NCBI GenBank assembly: GCA_963677165.2
Contig: CAXXSX010000002.1
Coordinates: 3,038,001-3,102,000 of the forward strand
Origin: JAFGXT01 sp963677165
GTDB taxonomy: Bacteria; Verrucomicrobiota; Lentisphaeria; Victivallales; SZUA-371
Direction of reading: 5' to 3'
Length of the DNA: 64,000 bases
Both the position numbers and the translations under genes were made by a program. Positions within the stretch are counted from its first letter, which is position 1; each line of letters begins with the position of its first letter. Of the stretch, positions 26,922 through 35,210 are shown piece by piece. The notes below the pieces were generated by a model, which saw only the letters and a list, made by a program, of their open reading frames with translations, did not search any database and was not told the origin of the DNA.

Positions 26922-26983
26922 TTGATTTTGTCTTCTTTTTGTTGTATGATTGAAATAATTTGATACGAGTCAAATTATTTCAA
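26922..26983 (+). promoter_or_regulatory. Promoter plus large palindromic operator of the GH5 locus
   Basis: TTGATT (26922-26927) and TATGAT (26945-26950) are spaced by 17 nt. Directly after, 26950-26983 is a perfect palindrome with 14-bp arms (TTGAAATAATTTGA and its complement) around TACGAG, which would cover the transcription start. Together with the copy at 26845 it forms a repressor module. Confidence 0.7.
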
Positions 26984-27073
26984 CTGTACACCGTTTTAGG
27001 AAATCTTATATTCAAGAAACCTGATGGTTTTGATATTTTAGGTAACAGGACTCACGCAAATGAAGGAGAAAGA

Positions 27074-28252
27074 ATGAGTAGAAGAAACACGATTTTGAGG
27101 AAGATGATCTGTACATTGTTACTGATTGGTGGTGTGTTGTCGGCACAGACGTCTGTGTTGACGGTTAAGGATGGAAAAGTGTACAAAGATGGGAAGGAGT
27201 ATCGGGCATTTGGAATGAATGTAAGTTTTCTAAGTGATGAGATATTGCGGCTTGGGCCAAAAGCTACAGATGCCTTTGCTATTATTGAGCATCTTGGCAA
27301 AAAGAAAATTCCTTTTATCCGAACTTGGTTTGGATATATGACCACTTGGAAGCCTTATTTCAATGACGAGGAGAAGTACTGGCAGCATCTGGATCTGCTG
27401 GTGGATGCGTGCGAAAAGGCGAATGTCGGATTGGTGGTTAGCCTGTTCTGGAAAATGGAAGAATTGCCGTATGAGTTCAACGAAAAGAGAAAAGATTTAC
27501 TTGATCCGAATAGTAAGTGTCACAAATTCATGGTGGGTTACATCAAAAAGCTGATTACCCGTTATCGTGACCGCAGTATCATTTGGATGTGGGAATGGGC
27601 AAACGAGGTGAATTATCTCTTTGATTTGCCTCACGAACGTAAGTTTAAAAATCGCGACGATGTCTTTACCAGTCGGCGAGGCGTTCAGCTTGAAAAGCTC
27701 TTTGCTGCGGAAGTGCGTAAATACGATTCGGTTCGACCGCTTTCCACTGGGAACGGCGGAGTTCGAAATGATCTGTACAACCGCTCTGAAAATCCCCGCA
27801 ACTGCTGGAAGAAAGATTCGGAAAAAGAAAGCTTCATAGCGGCGTCATGGTGCTGCCCGAAACCTTATGATGTTTTCAGCATACACACTTATCCGCGAAT
27901 TAATGGCGATAAGTTTGAAATTGAAAAATTCCGAGGTTCGATTCGCCGTCATTTGAAACTGGCCAATTATTTGAAAAAGCCGCTATTTATCGGTGAGTTT
28001 GCTCTGCTTCCCCAGCGGGTAAAGGGACCGAAGCCCAAGTTGGATATGAAGGCTTACAAAAAATATACCCGTGAAATCTTTGAGTTAATCTCCAGTGAAA
28101 AGGTTCCGCTGGCGGCCTGGTGGGAGTATGCCGCGGTCAAATCAAGACGTACTACCGGCACAGTTAATCCGGATTTGGGTAAATATACCTGGGTGATCGA
28201 TATGATTGCGGAATATAATGAAAAAATCGCGAATGATCTGAAAAATAAATAA
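27074..28252 (+). CDS. Secreted GH5-like (clan GH-A) glycoside hydrolase
   Basis: 392 aa from ATG 27074, which has GAAGGAG 7 nt upstream and begins a signal peptide (MICTLLLIGGVLSAQ). The barrel shows FIRTWFGY, then WMWEWANEVN with the acid/base Glu at ~178 after Asn, IHTYPR, and the nucleophile Glu in FIGEFAL (~308), the retaining GH-A layout. Resembles beta-mannanase/endoglucanase-type GH5 enzymes; exact substrate not determinable. It is followed by a small secreted protein and a LacI regulator. Confidence 0.82.
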   Translation: MSRRNTILRKMICTLLLIGGVLSAQTSVLTVKDGKVYKDGKEYRAFGMNVSFLSDEILRLGPKATDAFAIIEHLGKKKIPFIRTWFGYMTTWKPYFNDEEKYWQHLDLLVDACEKANVGLVVSLFWKMEELPYEFNEKRKDLLDPNSKCHKFMVGYIKKLITRYRDRSIIWMWEWANEVNYLFDLPHERKFKNRDDVFTSRRGVQLEKLFAAEVRKYDSVRPLSTGNGGVRNDLYNRSENPRNCWKKDSEKESFIAASWCCPKPYDVFSIHTYPRINGDKFEIEKFRGSIRRHLKLANYLKKPLFIGEFALLPQRVKGPKPKLDMKAYKKYTREIFELISSEKVPLAAWWEYAAVKSRRTTGTVNPDLGKYTWVIDMIAEYNEKIANDLKNK

Positions 28253-28273
28253 GTGATGAGGAACTTTTCAATA

Positions 28274-28831
28274 ATGAGACATAAATATGCAAAACGGATA
28301 ATGATTGCTGGTTCTGTTCTGTTTTTTCTGGGATTGTTTAACCTTTCTTTCTGTGCCGGGGCCGCAGAAAAGGGGCAAATCTTATTCCAGGATAATTTTA
28401 CATCAACCAAAGCCACAAACTGGATTCCCTATGTTCCCGGCAAACTGAGAAAATGCACTCTGAAGAAAGTATGGGTTCCAAATATTGGCAATGGGCAGAG
28501 TGCTGTGCGGGTCATGATTACAGGTTTTTCCGGACAATGGTGCGGGATTCGCTGTCCTGCATTCAAAATTTACGGTCCTGGAAATATTAAAGTTTCTTTT
28601 AACGTTTATTCGAGATTCAAGACGACCGCAAAGGTAGAGTTGGGGACCAGAGGGCCGAAGAAATGGCTGTTCAACAAAGGGTTTCAAATGGGTCCGCAAT
28701 GGAAAACAGTTACTTGTGAGGCGATACTGGACGAGAATGCCGCGGAAAAAGGATTCATTGGAATGAGGTTCTGTTTTTCAAACAACACTGATGCCTCTAT
28801 TACGGATGTAAAAGTGTCTTATTCAAAATAG
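28274..28831 (+). CDS. Small secreted protein, possible carbohydrate-binding fold
   Basis: 185 aa from ATG 28274 (AGGAA about 10 nt upstream); a GTG/ATG pair at 28253-28256 lacks a ribosome-binding site. Signal peptide AGSVLFFLGLFNLSFCAGA. The mature part, LFQDNFTSTKATNWIPYVPG through GFIGMRFCFSNNTDASITDVKV, reads as a beta-sandwich like carbohydrate-binding modules. Lies 21 nt after the GH5-like gene, so probably co-transcribed and helping it bind polymer (inference). Confidence 0.6.
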   Translation: MRHKYAKRIMIAGSVLFFLGLFNLSFCAGAAEKGQILFQDNFTSTKATNWIPYVPGKLRKCTLKKVWVPNIGNGQSAVRVMITGFSGQWCGIRCPAFKIYGPGNIKVSFNVYSRFKTTAKVELGTRGPKKWLFNKGFQMGPQWKTVTCEAILDENAAEKGFIGMRFCFSNNTDASITDVKVSYSK

Positions 28832-28946
28832 CGGCGGGTATTTTTTTTGAAAAACTATGCAGGCGAAAGCGGACAGATTATGAAAACAGGTGCATATTAT
28901 CACGTTCGAATAGTTAATTAAAAATCGCGTATCGAGGATCATTGGC

Positions 28947-30017
28947 ATGAAAACAAAACAGCGCACATTACAGCGGGCGACAATCGCTGACATTACCAGG
29001 AAGACCGGACTTTCACACGGAACGGTTTCAATGGCGCTTCGCAATGACAGCAGTATCAAGGAGGCAACTCGTCTGAAGGTGCAGAAGGTTGCCCGGGAGC
29101 TGAATTACGTGCCAAACCTTTTAGCCGGTTCGCTTTCAGGCGGAAGAACCCGGATTATCGGGGCCATGCTGACGGTGGCTACGCCTGATCTCGAGCCGAT
29201 CCTGCGTCGATTACAGGTGCTTTCGGAAATGGATAACTACACGTTGTCGACTTTCTTCTCATACTACGATGACGAGCGTGAAGCGGCGGCATTTCGGCAT
29301 TTGTGCCAGATTCGCGCGGAAGGGGTAATCTGGATACCGGGTCGCATGGCCAGGACATCGTACCCTGAGAATGCGAGAATTCTGGAAAACGCGAAAATAG
29401 CTACCTGTATTCTTGGTATTCCATATAAGAATAATCAACTGAACCATCTGCATGTCGGTGGAGATAAGAACGAGGCCTATGAGATGGCGCTTGATTTCCT
29501 GATCAAGAATAATCATCGGAATATTGCGTTTTTGGCTGCTTCGGCGGCAGAGGGTGAAGTCGGAGAGATGGAAACAGAGCATCTGGCCAGTATCCGTGAG
29601 ATTTTCCTGAAAAAACATCTGCCGTTGCCGGAATCGAATATATATCATACAGATGAACCGGACTTCGGAGGATTCAGTATTGCCGCGCAGATTGCCAATA
29701 TGAGGCCGGAAGTAATGCCGTCAGCTGTTATTACCTCTAATTCCAAATTGGCGGCAACTCTTAAAATCGGACTTGAAACTCTTGGATTAAGTGTGCCTGG
29801 CGACATCAGTATTATGAGTTATGCTGTGACCAGTACTATTAATAAGACAAGAGCTCAGATATCCGGGGTCGACATTCAGTTGAACGAACATGCGAATATG
29901 GCCTGGCAGAATCTCACGAGTAAGCCGGGGATGGAGGAATCGCCGGAAAAAAGTTGTTATCGTGAGCAGTTGATTAAACCAATGGTGATAGAAGGGGAAA
30001 CGGTAAGAAAAATATAA
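28947..30017 (+). CDS. LacI-family transcriptional regulator
   Basis: 356 aa. Helix-turn-helix ATIADITRKTGLSHGTVSMALR (residues ~11-32), hinge NYVPNLLAGSLSGGRT, then a sugar-binding-protein-like effector domain (IIGAMLTVATPD through GLSVPGDISIMSY). It sits between the GH5 pair and the pseudopilin/solute-binding genes, all on the plus strand, and is the likely binder of the TTGATACGARTCAA operators at 26.85-26.98 kb (inference). Confidence 0.87.
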   Translation: MKTKQRTLQRATIADITRKTGLSHGTVSMALRNDSSIKEATRLKVQKVARELNYVPNLLAGSLSGGRTRIIGAMLTVATPDLEPILRRLQVLSEMDNYTLSTFFSYYDDEREAAAFRHLCQIRAEGVIWIPGRMARTSYPENARILENAKIATCILGIPYKNNQLNHLHVGGDKNEAYEMALDFLIKNNHRNIAFLAASAAEGEVGEMETEHLASIREIFLKKHLPLPESNIYHTDEPDFGGFSIAAQIANMRPEVMPSAVITSNSKLAATLKIGLETLGLSVPGDISIMSYAVTSTINKTRAQISGVDIQLNEHANMAWQNLTSKPGMEESPEKSCYREQLIKPMVIEGETVRKI

Positions 30018-30075
30018 TTTTTTCAACGTGAGATATGCCAAATTTTAAAAGAGTCTTGCGAAATGAGCGAATTTT

Positions 30076-30164
30076 GGTAGGGCGCGCTCTCCGTAGCGCG
30101 CCGTCTCCCGGGATTTTGTGCTCAAGCACAAAGTAACTGACGGTTGCGGAGAACCGTCCCTACC
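30076..30164. mobile_element. Triple-hairpin repeat element, copy 1
   Basis: Starts GGTAGGGCGCGCTCTCCG and ends in the inverted form CGGAGAACCGTCCCTACC. Three successive hairpins: GGCGCGC/GCGCGCC (30081-30102, loop TCTCCGTA), TTTGTGCT/AGCACAAA (30115-30132) and GACGGTT/AACCGTC (30139-30158, loop GCGGAG). The outer loops contain complementary TCTCC and GGAG. A related element is at 42952. Short flanking inverted pieces (GCGAAATG / CATTTCGC) lie outside. Confidence 0.65.
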
Positions 30165-30218
30165 CGGGAAAATGCATTTCGCACGAGTCTTAAATTTTAA
30201 CTGTAGGGAGAACAGGTA

Positions 30219-30977
30219 ATGAGCAATAAACAAAACAATAAGAACGTACGGCAAAAGGATTTTTTCACACTCATCGAACTCCTGGTTGTGATAGCGATCA
30301 TCGCTATTCTGGCTTCCATGCTGCTGCCGACCCTGGGCAAAGCGCGGGAAACCGCCAGAAGCATATCCTGTGCATCGAACTTAAAGCAATTGGATCAGGC
30401 ATGCCTTATGTATTTAAATGACAGCGGATTCCTGCCCGGTAAAGGCGGGAATGGCGGTCCGAATTTCTGGTGGGGAAGTGTCAGCAGTTCTGCTGCGAAA
30501 CACAATTACGGCAGTATCAGGCCGTATCTGGCCGATTCAACCAACGGCCATTTCCTGAGCAAACCCGTATGGGTATGTGAATCGCTCTGGAACAGATGGG
30601 TGGCATGTAGTTCGAATGCAAAGGTTAAACAGGTACTTGACGGCAGTTCATACTATGGAAAACGTACTTATTCGTTGAACAACGCGCTTTCGTACGATGG
30701 TGCTGCCGGTTATGTCCCTGTCGGCAAGATATATCGACCCTCTCAATCGCTGCTGATCAGCGAGGCTAATGCGGGTGGCGGCAGTCTGGATTTCCCACAT
30801 GATGTATGGTATACGGTCTACTATGCGGCTGGCCTGAGCAGTGCATCGCCGTTGAAACCTCATGGGCGTGCTTCTGTCAACGTCTGTTTTATTGATGGAC
30901 ATTATGAATCTGTTCCTTATAGTCAAATGCTGAAAAGTACTTCGACAGAAGGTAATGTCTGGAAAATTAAAAGATAG
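30219..30977 (+). CDS. Pseudopilin-like protein (H-X10-DG type)
   Basis: 252 aa. A 14-residue basic leader then FFTLIELLVVIAIIAILASM, with the conserved Glu at mature position 5 and one membrane helix, followed by SCASNLKQLDQACLMYLND. The C-terminal HGRASVNVCFIDGHY is the His-X10-Asp-Gly variant of the PVC pseudopilin signature. Bracketed by the LacI gene with hairpin element and, 17 nt downstream, a solute-binding protein, suggesting a sugar-responsive unit. Confidence 0.85.
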   Translation: MSNKQNNKNVRQKDFFTLIELLVVIAIIAILASMLLPTLGKARETARSISCASNLKQLDQACLMYLNDSGFLPGKGGNGGPNFWWGSVSSSAAKHNYGSIRPYLADSTNGHFLSKPVWVCESLWNRWVACSSNAKVKQVLDGSSYYGKRTYSLNNALSYDGAAGYVPVGKIYRPSQSLLISEANAGGGSLDFPHDVWYTVYYAAGLSSASPLKPHGRASVNVCFIDGHYESVPYSQMLKSTSTEGNVWKIKR

Positions 30978-30994
30978 GTTTATCGGGAGTTTGT

Positions 30995-32455
30995 ATGAAA
31001 TCAAGATGGTTTATCCTTGGAATATGGATGTTTTTGACGGCGATGACTGTTGTTGCTGTTATTATGTCTCCAGGGAAAATAACAAATAACAAAACGCTGT
31101 TGAAATGGGCCACGGATCCATGTCCGCAGCGTGATTCACAGGTAGGCGAGTTCAACCGGATCAACCCCGGTTGTCTGCTCGAAATTGATCCCGATAATTC
31201 AGGGATCATGAAAGTCGTTGTTCAGTGTTCTGCCAATATGGGACCAGATCTGATTGACCATGTTAACCAGAATTCAGTTCAGACTTATGCCGATTCGGGT
31301 ATTCTCTGGGATGTTAAAGAGATGGCGGACAAGATGGGGTTCGGTCTGGATACATTGCCGGAAACAGTGCGCCCGCTGGTGAAAATGCCCATTGTGACCA
31401 AGGACGGCAAATTGATTGAGGGACAGTGCGGTTATCCCTGTAATGTCGGGTATACTACGCTTTTCTACAATAAAAATCTGTTCGATAAAATGCACAAAGC
31501 ATATCCGTCAAAGGATTTAACCTGGAAGGAATATATCCGCCTGGCTCAGTCTATGACTGTTACTCCGGCTGATGGTGTGGTTCCTGACGTGTTCGGAGCC
31601 GCGGGTACTAATCTAAATGCAATCATCATGTCGAGGGGAGGGCGGTATTTCAACGAGAACGGGACCCAATCAAAAGTGGACTGTGAGGAATTCATTGACG
31701 CGTTTGAATTATATCATCAGCTTATGTTCAAGTACCGCATTGAACCGACACCCGACCAGAAGTCAGCGGTTTCTTCCCAGGGAGGCTGGGGCTGCGGGCA
31801 TATCACCTGGTTCGGGGAAGGCAAGGTAGCCATGCTGTGGGGTTCGCGCTGGATATTGGTACAGTTGCGCCGGAATATCCGCCAACAGCAGGAAAAACGC
31901 GAGAAATGGCTGGTGGAGCATCCCGGCGAAGATCCGGCAAAAGCGCCGGAAGTTCTGCGTTTGGGCTGTGTCATGATTCCACGTTTTGAGGACCGCCGTA
32001 GAGTGGTTCCCGGTTATGCGAAATGTACCGGAATTAATGCGAACAGTCCAAATCGAGAACAAGCATTGAAATTTCTCAAATATCTTGCAGGAAAAGAATA
32101 TAGTGCGATAATCAATCAGGGGGGCGATGGGCTTCCCGGTAACAAAAACTATAATCATGACATGAAACTGCTGATTAATCCGGAATTCCCTGACGAAGAG
32201 GAAGTTCATCAGGCGGAAATGGACTCATGCCGGTACGGCGGAATCATGGATAAAAGTCCTTTTGTCAATCAAGCGGTGGTCAACCGGGTATTGCGTAAGG
32301 TCTCGGAAAAGTTGATTGCCTGTCCAACGATTACCCGAGCTCAAATTGCGGCTGAACTTCGCCGTGCCGCCCAAGAAATTAATACCACAATTCTAAGAAA
32401 TATTGAACGTACGCCGAAGTTGAGCAAACTCTACGCGAATTTGGGCAAAAATTAA
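30995..32455 (+). CDS. Extracellular solute-binding protein (ABC sugar type), orphan
   Basis: 486 aa. An N-terminal signal/anchor (FILGIWMFLTAMTVVAVIM) is followed by a family-1 solute-binding fold: LLKWATDPCPQRDSQVGEFN, then MGPDLIDHVNQNSVQTYADSGILWDV, YPCNVGYTTLFYNKNLFDK and GEGKVAMLWGSRW. Usually captures oligosaccharides in the periplasm for an ABC permease, but no permease or ATPase gene is nearby. The lone hydrophobic N-terminus without a clear cleavage site may leave it membrane-tethered. Confidence 0.8.
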   Translation: MKSRWFILGIWMFLTAMTVVAVIMSPGKITNNKTLLKWATDPCPQRDSQVGEFNRINPGCLLEIDPDNSGIMKVVVQCSANMGPDLIDHVNQNSVQTYADSGILWDVKEMADKMGFGLDTLPETVRPLVKMPIVTKDGKLIEGQCGYPCNVGYTTLFYNKNLFDKMHKAYPSKDLTWKEYIRLAQSMTVTPADGVVPDVFGAAGTNLNAIIMSRGGRYFNENGTQSKVDCEEFIDAFELYHQLMFKYRIEPTPDQKSAVSSQGGWGCGHITWFGEGKVAMLWGSRWILVQLRRNIRQQQEKREKWLVEHPGEDPAKAPEVLRLGCVMIPRFEDRRRVVPGYAKCTGINANSPNREQALKFLKYLAGKEYSAIINQGGDGLPGNKNYNHDMKLLINPEFPDEEEVHQAEMDSCRYGGIMDKSPFVNQAVVNRVLRKVSEKLIACPTITRAQIAAELRRAAQEINTTILRNIERTPKLSKLYANLGKN

Positions 32456-33426
32456 TCTTTATCCTCATCAAGAACCGAGAAGGTTTTTCTTGATTTTTTG
32501 CTATTTTTTGCCGCTGTTGAACTTGGAATTTCTGTTGTTCCGTTTGTTGATTTTACTACCGCTTTTTCCGGTTTGCGAAGGACTACGGCAAAATCATCAT
32601 ATTTATATTCCAACCCGGTTGCGGAGCATATGTTTTTCAAGAGGGATTCATATGACATCTTAGCCAGGTTGAGGTTAAGTTTGGTGTTTGTTCCTTCCGG
32701 CAACGGATAGAGGAAAAAATTGATCCCGGTTTTGTCGGGATCCTGTGAAATACTGGCCTGATGCAACAGATTTAGCAGTTCTTTTAATTCTATGTTTTCA
32801 AGATTGACCGGACCGATCGTAAAATTATCAAGTTTCTTCTTTAGTACGGGATTTTCAATGGTATATACGCTCCGATTCAGAGCGATCATCGGGAAGTTGC
32901 GTTTGCTGTAGGGATTTATGGTTATTAATCGAATCCTTCGCAGGTTTTCTACTGAATTAACGGAAGTTAAAATTCGTTTCTGACGGTTATAATAAATTTG
33001 GCTGCCTTCGGGGAATTCCGCTCCACCTTTGATGAAATATTCTTTCAGTTTTTCAGGAGAAGCTCCGCCATAGATGTCGACTTTCAGAAATTGAGTATGC
33101 ATTACCGGACGGTCACTTACCACCATGACTCCTGCTTTGGTTATATCAAAATACAATCCACTTTGGATGCAGGCGTAGCGTAATACTTCCCTGGCAGGGA
33201 TATTAGTCATCTTGAGGTTGATCTTTGGACCTTGACGAATTTCAGAAAGATTGCAGTTCATAATTACGGAGGATTTTGTGTAGAGTTTTACCTCTGTTAC
33301 CGCACTGGTTAGAACGTCATTATTGAGGTTGACCGATTTGATAATGGCATCCGGTCCGATAGCAGGTGTTGCGCTGAATACTGACAGTGAGCAAAGCAGC
33401 ACGGCTGAAATTGCGGTAAGTCTCAT
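32452..33426 (-). CDS. Secreted protein with two secretin/TonB short-N-domain-like repeats
   Basis: 324 aa from ATG 33426; GGAGG six nt upstream fits this start and excludes two earlier in-frame ATGs. Signal peptide MRLTAISAVLLCSLSVFSAT. Residues ~35-100 (IPAREVLRYACIQSGLYFDI) and ~205-285 (LKELLNLLHQASISQ ... ESLLKNICSATGLEYKYDDF) look like two STN-type domains, as found before the channel of secretins, but no channel domain is present. The tail is Lys/Ser-rich. Its stop overlaps that of the solute-binding gene by 4 nt. Confidence 0.55.
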   Translation of the reverse strand: MRLTAISAVLLCSLSVFSATPAIGPDAIIKSVNLNNDVLTSAVTEVKLYTKSSVIMNCNLSEIRQGPKINLKMTNIPAREVLRYACIQSGLYFDITKAGVMVVSDRPVMHTQFLKVDIYGGASPEKLKEYFIKGGAEFPEGSQIYYNRQKRILTSVNSVENLRRIRLITINPYSKRNFPMIALNRSVYTIENPVLKKKLDNFTIGPVNLENIELKELLNLLHQASISQDPDKTGINFFLYPLPEGTNTKLNLNLAKMSYESLLKNICSATGLEYKYDDFAVVLRKPEKAVVKSTNGTTEIPSSTAAKNSKKSRKTFSVLDEDKD

Positions 33427-33565
33427 CTTCATCCTCCTTTGAATATGCAATATCTATAAGATACTCTACATGCTGCAATGATTTTTTCAACATTTCGGGC
33501 TTTATTTTGCATTTATGTTTATGGGGCTTATATTATACGGAAATGAATAATAACAGGAGTACCTG

Positions 33566-34363
33566 ATGAGTTTAAAACTGGAACGTCCACTGGTGTTTTT
33601 TGACTTGGAAACCACCGGAGTGAATCTGAATAATGACCGAATTGTGGAGTTGTCAATCGTTAAGATTTTTCCTGACGGACAGCAGGAAGTCAAAACCAGA
33701 CGGGTTAACCCGGAAATGCATATTCCCGAGGGCTCTTCTCTGGTTCACGGCATTTATGATGAAGATGTGGCTAACGAGCCGACATTCCGGGCATTTTCGA
33801 AAAACCTTATGATGTATCTGGCTGATTGTGATCTTGGCGGTTATAATATCCTTAAATTTGATGTGCCAATGTTGATTAATGAATTCAAAAGGGTTGGACT
33901 GGAGTTTTCTCTGGAAGGACGCCGTTTGCTTGACGCATACCAGATTTTTTGCAGGAAGGAACCCCGTACTCTTTCGGCCGCATATACATTTTACTGTGAT
34001 AAAGTGCTTGAAGACGCTCACAGCGCCGAAGCTGATACGCTGGCAACATATGAGGTATTCCTGGGGCAGCTTAAAAAGTATGATGACCTTGGCGATGATG
34101 TTCAGGCACTGCATGATTTCTGTAATCAGAAAAATCCGGACTGGATCGACAGTACCGGAAAATTCAAGTGGTCCGGTCCCGATCCGGTAATTGGATTTGG
34201 CAAAAACGCCGGAATGTTTCTGCGTCAGGCCGCGGTGGATAACCCCGGCTTTCTGCAGTGGATGATCAAGGTGGATTTCCCGGAAGACGCCAAACAGATC
34301 GCACGGGATGCATTGATCGGTAAATTCCCGAAGAAGGAAGAAATTGCGGATGAGCAGAATTAA
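33566..34363 (+). CDS. DEDDh 3'-5' exonuclease (DnaQ-like)
   Basis: 265 aa. Exo I FFDLETTGV (Asp, Glu at ~residues 13-15), Exo II GYNILKFDVPML, and Exo III AHSAEADTLATYEVF with the His-x4-Asp spacing of DEDDh nucleases. A ~80-residue C-terminal extension follows (KWSGPDPVIGFGKNAG), resembling the DUF3820-like tail seen in some stand-alone DnaQ homologues. Likely a proofreading or DNA-repair exonuclease. The following gene overlaps its last 14 nt. Confidence 0.87.
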   Translation: MSLKLERPLVFFDLETTGVNLNNDRIVELSIVKIFPDGQQEVKTRRVNPEMHIPEGSSLVHGIYDEDVANEPTFRAFSKNLMMYLADCDLGGYNILKFDVPMLINEFKRVGLEFSLEGRRLLDAYQIFCRKEPRTLSAAYTFYCDKVLEDAHSAEADTLATYEVFLGQLKKYDDLGDDVQALHDFCNQKNPDWIDSTGKFKWSGPDPVIGFGKNAGMFLRQAAVDNPGFLQWMIKVDFPEDAKQIARDALIGKFPKKEEIADEQN

Positions 34364-35204
34364 GAAGACCGACATTGCCACTTTGCTGAAACTGCTGGAT
34401 GAACCGAATCAGCAGGCTGCTTCAATGATTATGGCGGAACTGCTGGAGCAGGAGGTGGGACTGGAGAAGTATCTGGCTGAACTTCAGGAATCCGGCGATC
34501 CGTTGGTAAGAAAGCGTGTTCATCAGCTTGAATCAATACTTTTCCTGCGTAAGCGCAGACGTGAATTCGCCAAGAAACTTCATGATCATGCGATTGATAT
34601 TCCTTGCGGTCTATTTGAGATTCATTTGCAGTGGTACGATAATGATTCGCTGGAGGTTCTGGAAAAGGAATGGAAGAAACTCCTTGAGTCTGCCAGAAAA
34701 AGCAGTATCGTAGACATTGAAAGCATTGCTTATTTTATGCGTAAGCTGGGGTTTTCATCTCCTCCCCCCAATGATATTCAGGCTGATTACTATTGTATTG
34801 GTATTATTATGGAGGAATTTACTGGAGCTGACGTTATTCTTTGTGCGATGGCTCAGGCGATTGCAAAACATTTTGGTATTGACCTGCAATTGATACAGGT
34901 TATGGAAAATTTTGCGCTGATTGACGCCAATAAACGGGTGCTTACTCCTAAAGATGGATGGCGGATGCATTCGCCGTTAAAGGAGGATGTGTTCAAGGTA
35001 TGGGATACGGTAACTGTTCTTAAATATGCCGTTTCAATGCTTTTTCTGTCGGCCGTCAGCAGCGATAGTTTCAGATATGTAAATACGATTGGTACGTGTC
35101 TGGGCAAGGCAATGGGATGTAAAGACATCAGTTTTTTGCCCTATCCTTACAATCAGACACCGGCATCAAAGAGTCCTGCAAGGAATGAAAAAAAGAAGAA
35201 ATAA
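34350..35204 (+). CDS. SirB1-like (transglutaminase-core-2) protein, divergent
   Basis: 284 aa from ATG 34350 (GAAGGAAG upstream); a TTG at 34344 is the alternative. N-terminal half all-helical (ATLLKLLDEPNQQAASMIMAEL). The middle, ADYYCIGIIMEEFTGADVILCAMAQAIAKHFGIDLQLIQV, resembles the SirB1 N-terminal core that normally reads DYYDPxNSYLNEVLExRxGIPISLSLIY. Several signature residues are absent, so function is uncertain. Lys-rich C-terminus. Translationally coupled to the exonuclease. Confidence 0.5.
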   Translation: MSRIKKTDIATLLKLLDEPNQQAASMIMAELLEQEVGLEKYLAELQESGDPLVRKRVHQLESILFLRKRRREFAKKLHDHAIDIPCGLFEIHLQWYDNDSLEVLEKEWKKLLESARKSSIVDIESIAYFMRKLGFSSPPPNDIQADYYCIGIIMEEFTGADVILCAMAQAIAKHFGIDLQLIQVMENFALIDANKRVLTPKDGWRMHSPLKEDVFKVWDTVTVLKYAVSMLFLSAVSSDSFRYVNTIGTCLGKAMGCKDISFLPYPYNQTPASKSPARNEKKKK

Positions 35205-35210
35205 TTTTTT

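Larger units (their letters stand above)
26604..27073. other. AT-rich divergent regulatory region
   Basis: 470 nt between the divergent glycan operon and the GH5-like gene. It holds the promoter and operators listed separately. The remainder is a very AT-rich spacer with long T-runs; no gene is supported. The reading frame extending upstream of 27074 crosses the promoter and operator and is not considered coding. Confidence 0.5.

Noticed and set aside
26960..27073. N-terminal extension of the GH5-like frame
   Set aside because: It would translate through the palindromic operator; the start at 27074 has a good ribosome-binding site and a signal peptide.
33653..34381. Minus-strand open frame opposite the exonuclease
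   Set aside because: Shadow of a clear DEDDh exonuclease; composition is unlike a real protein.
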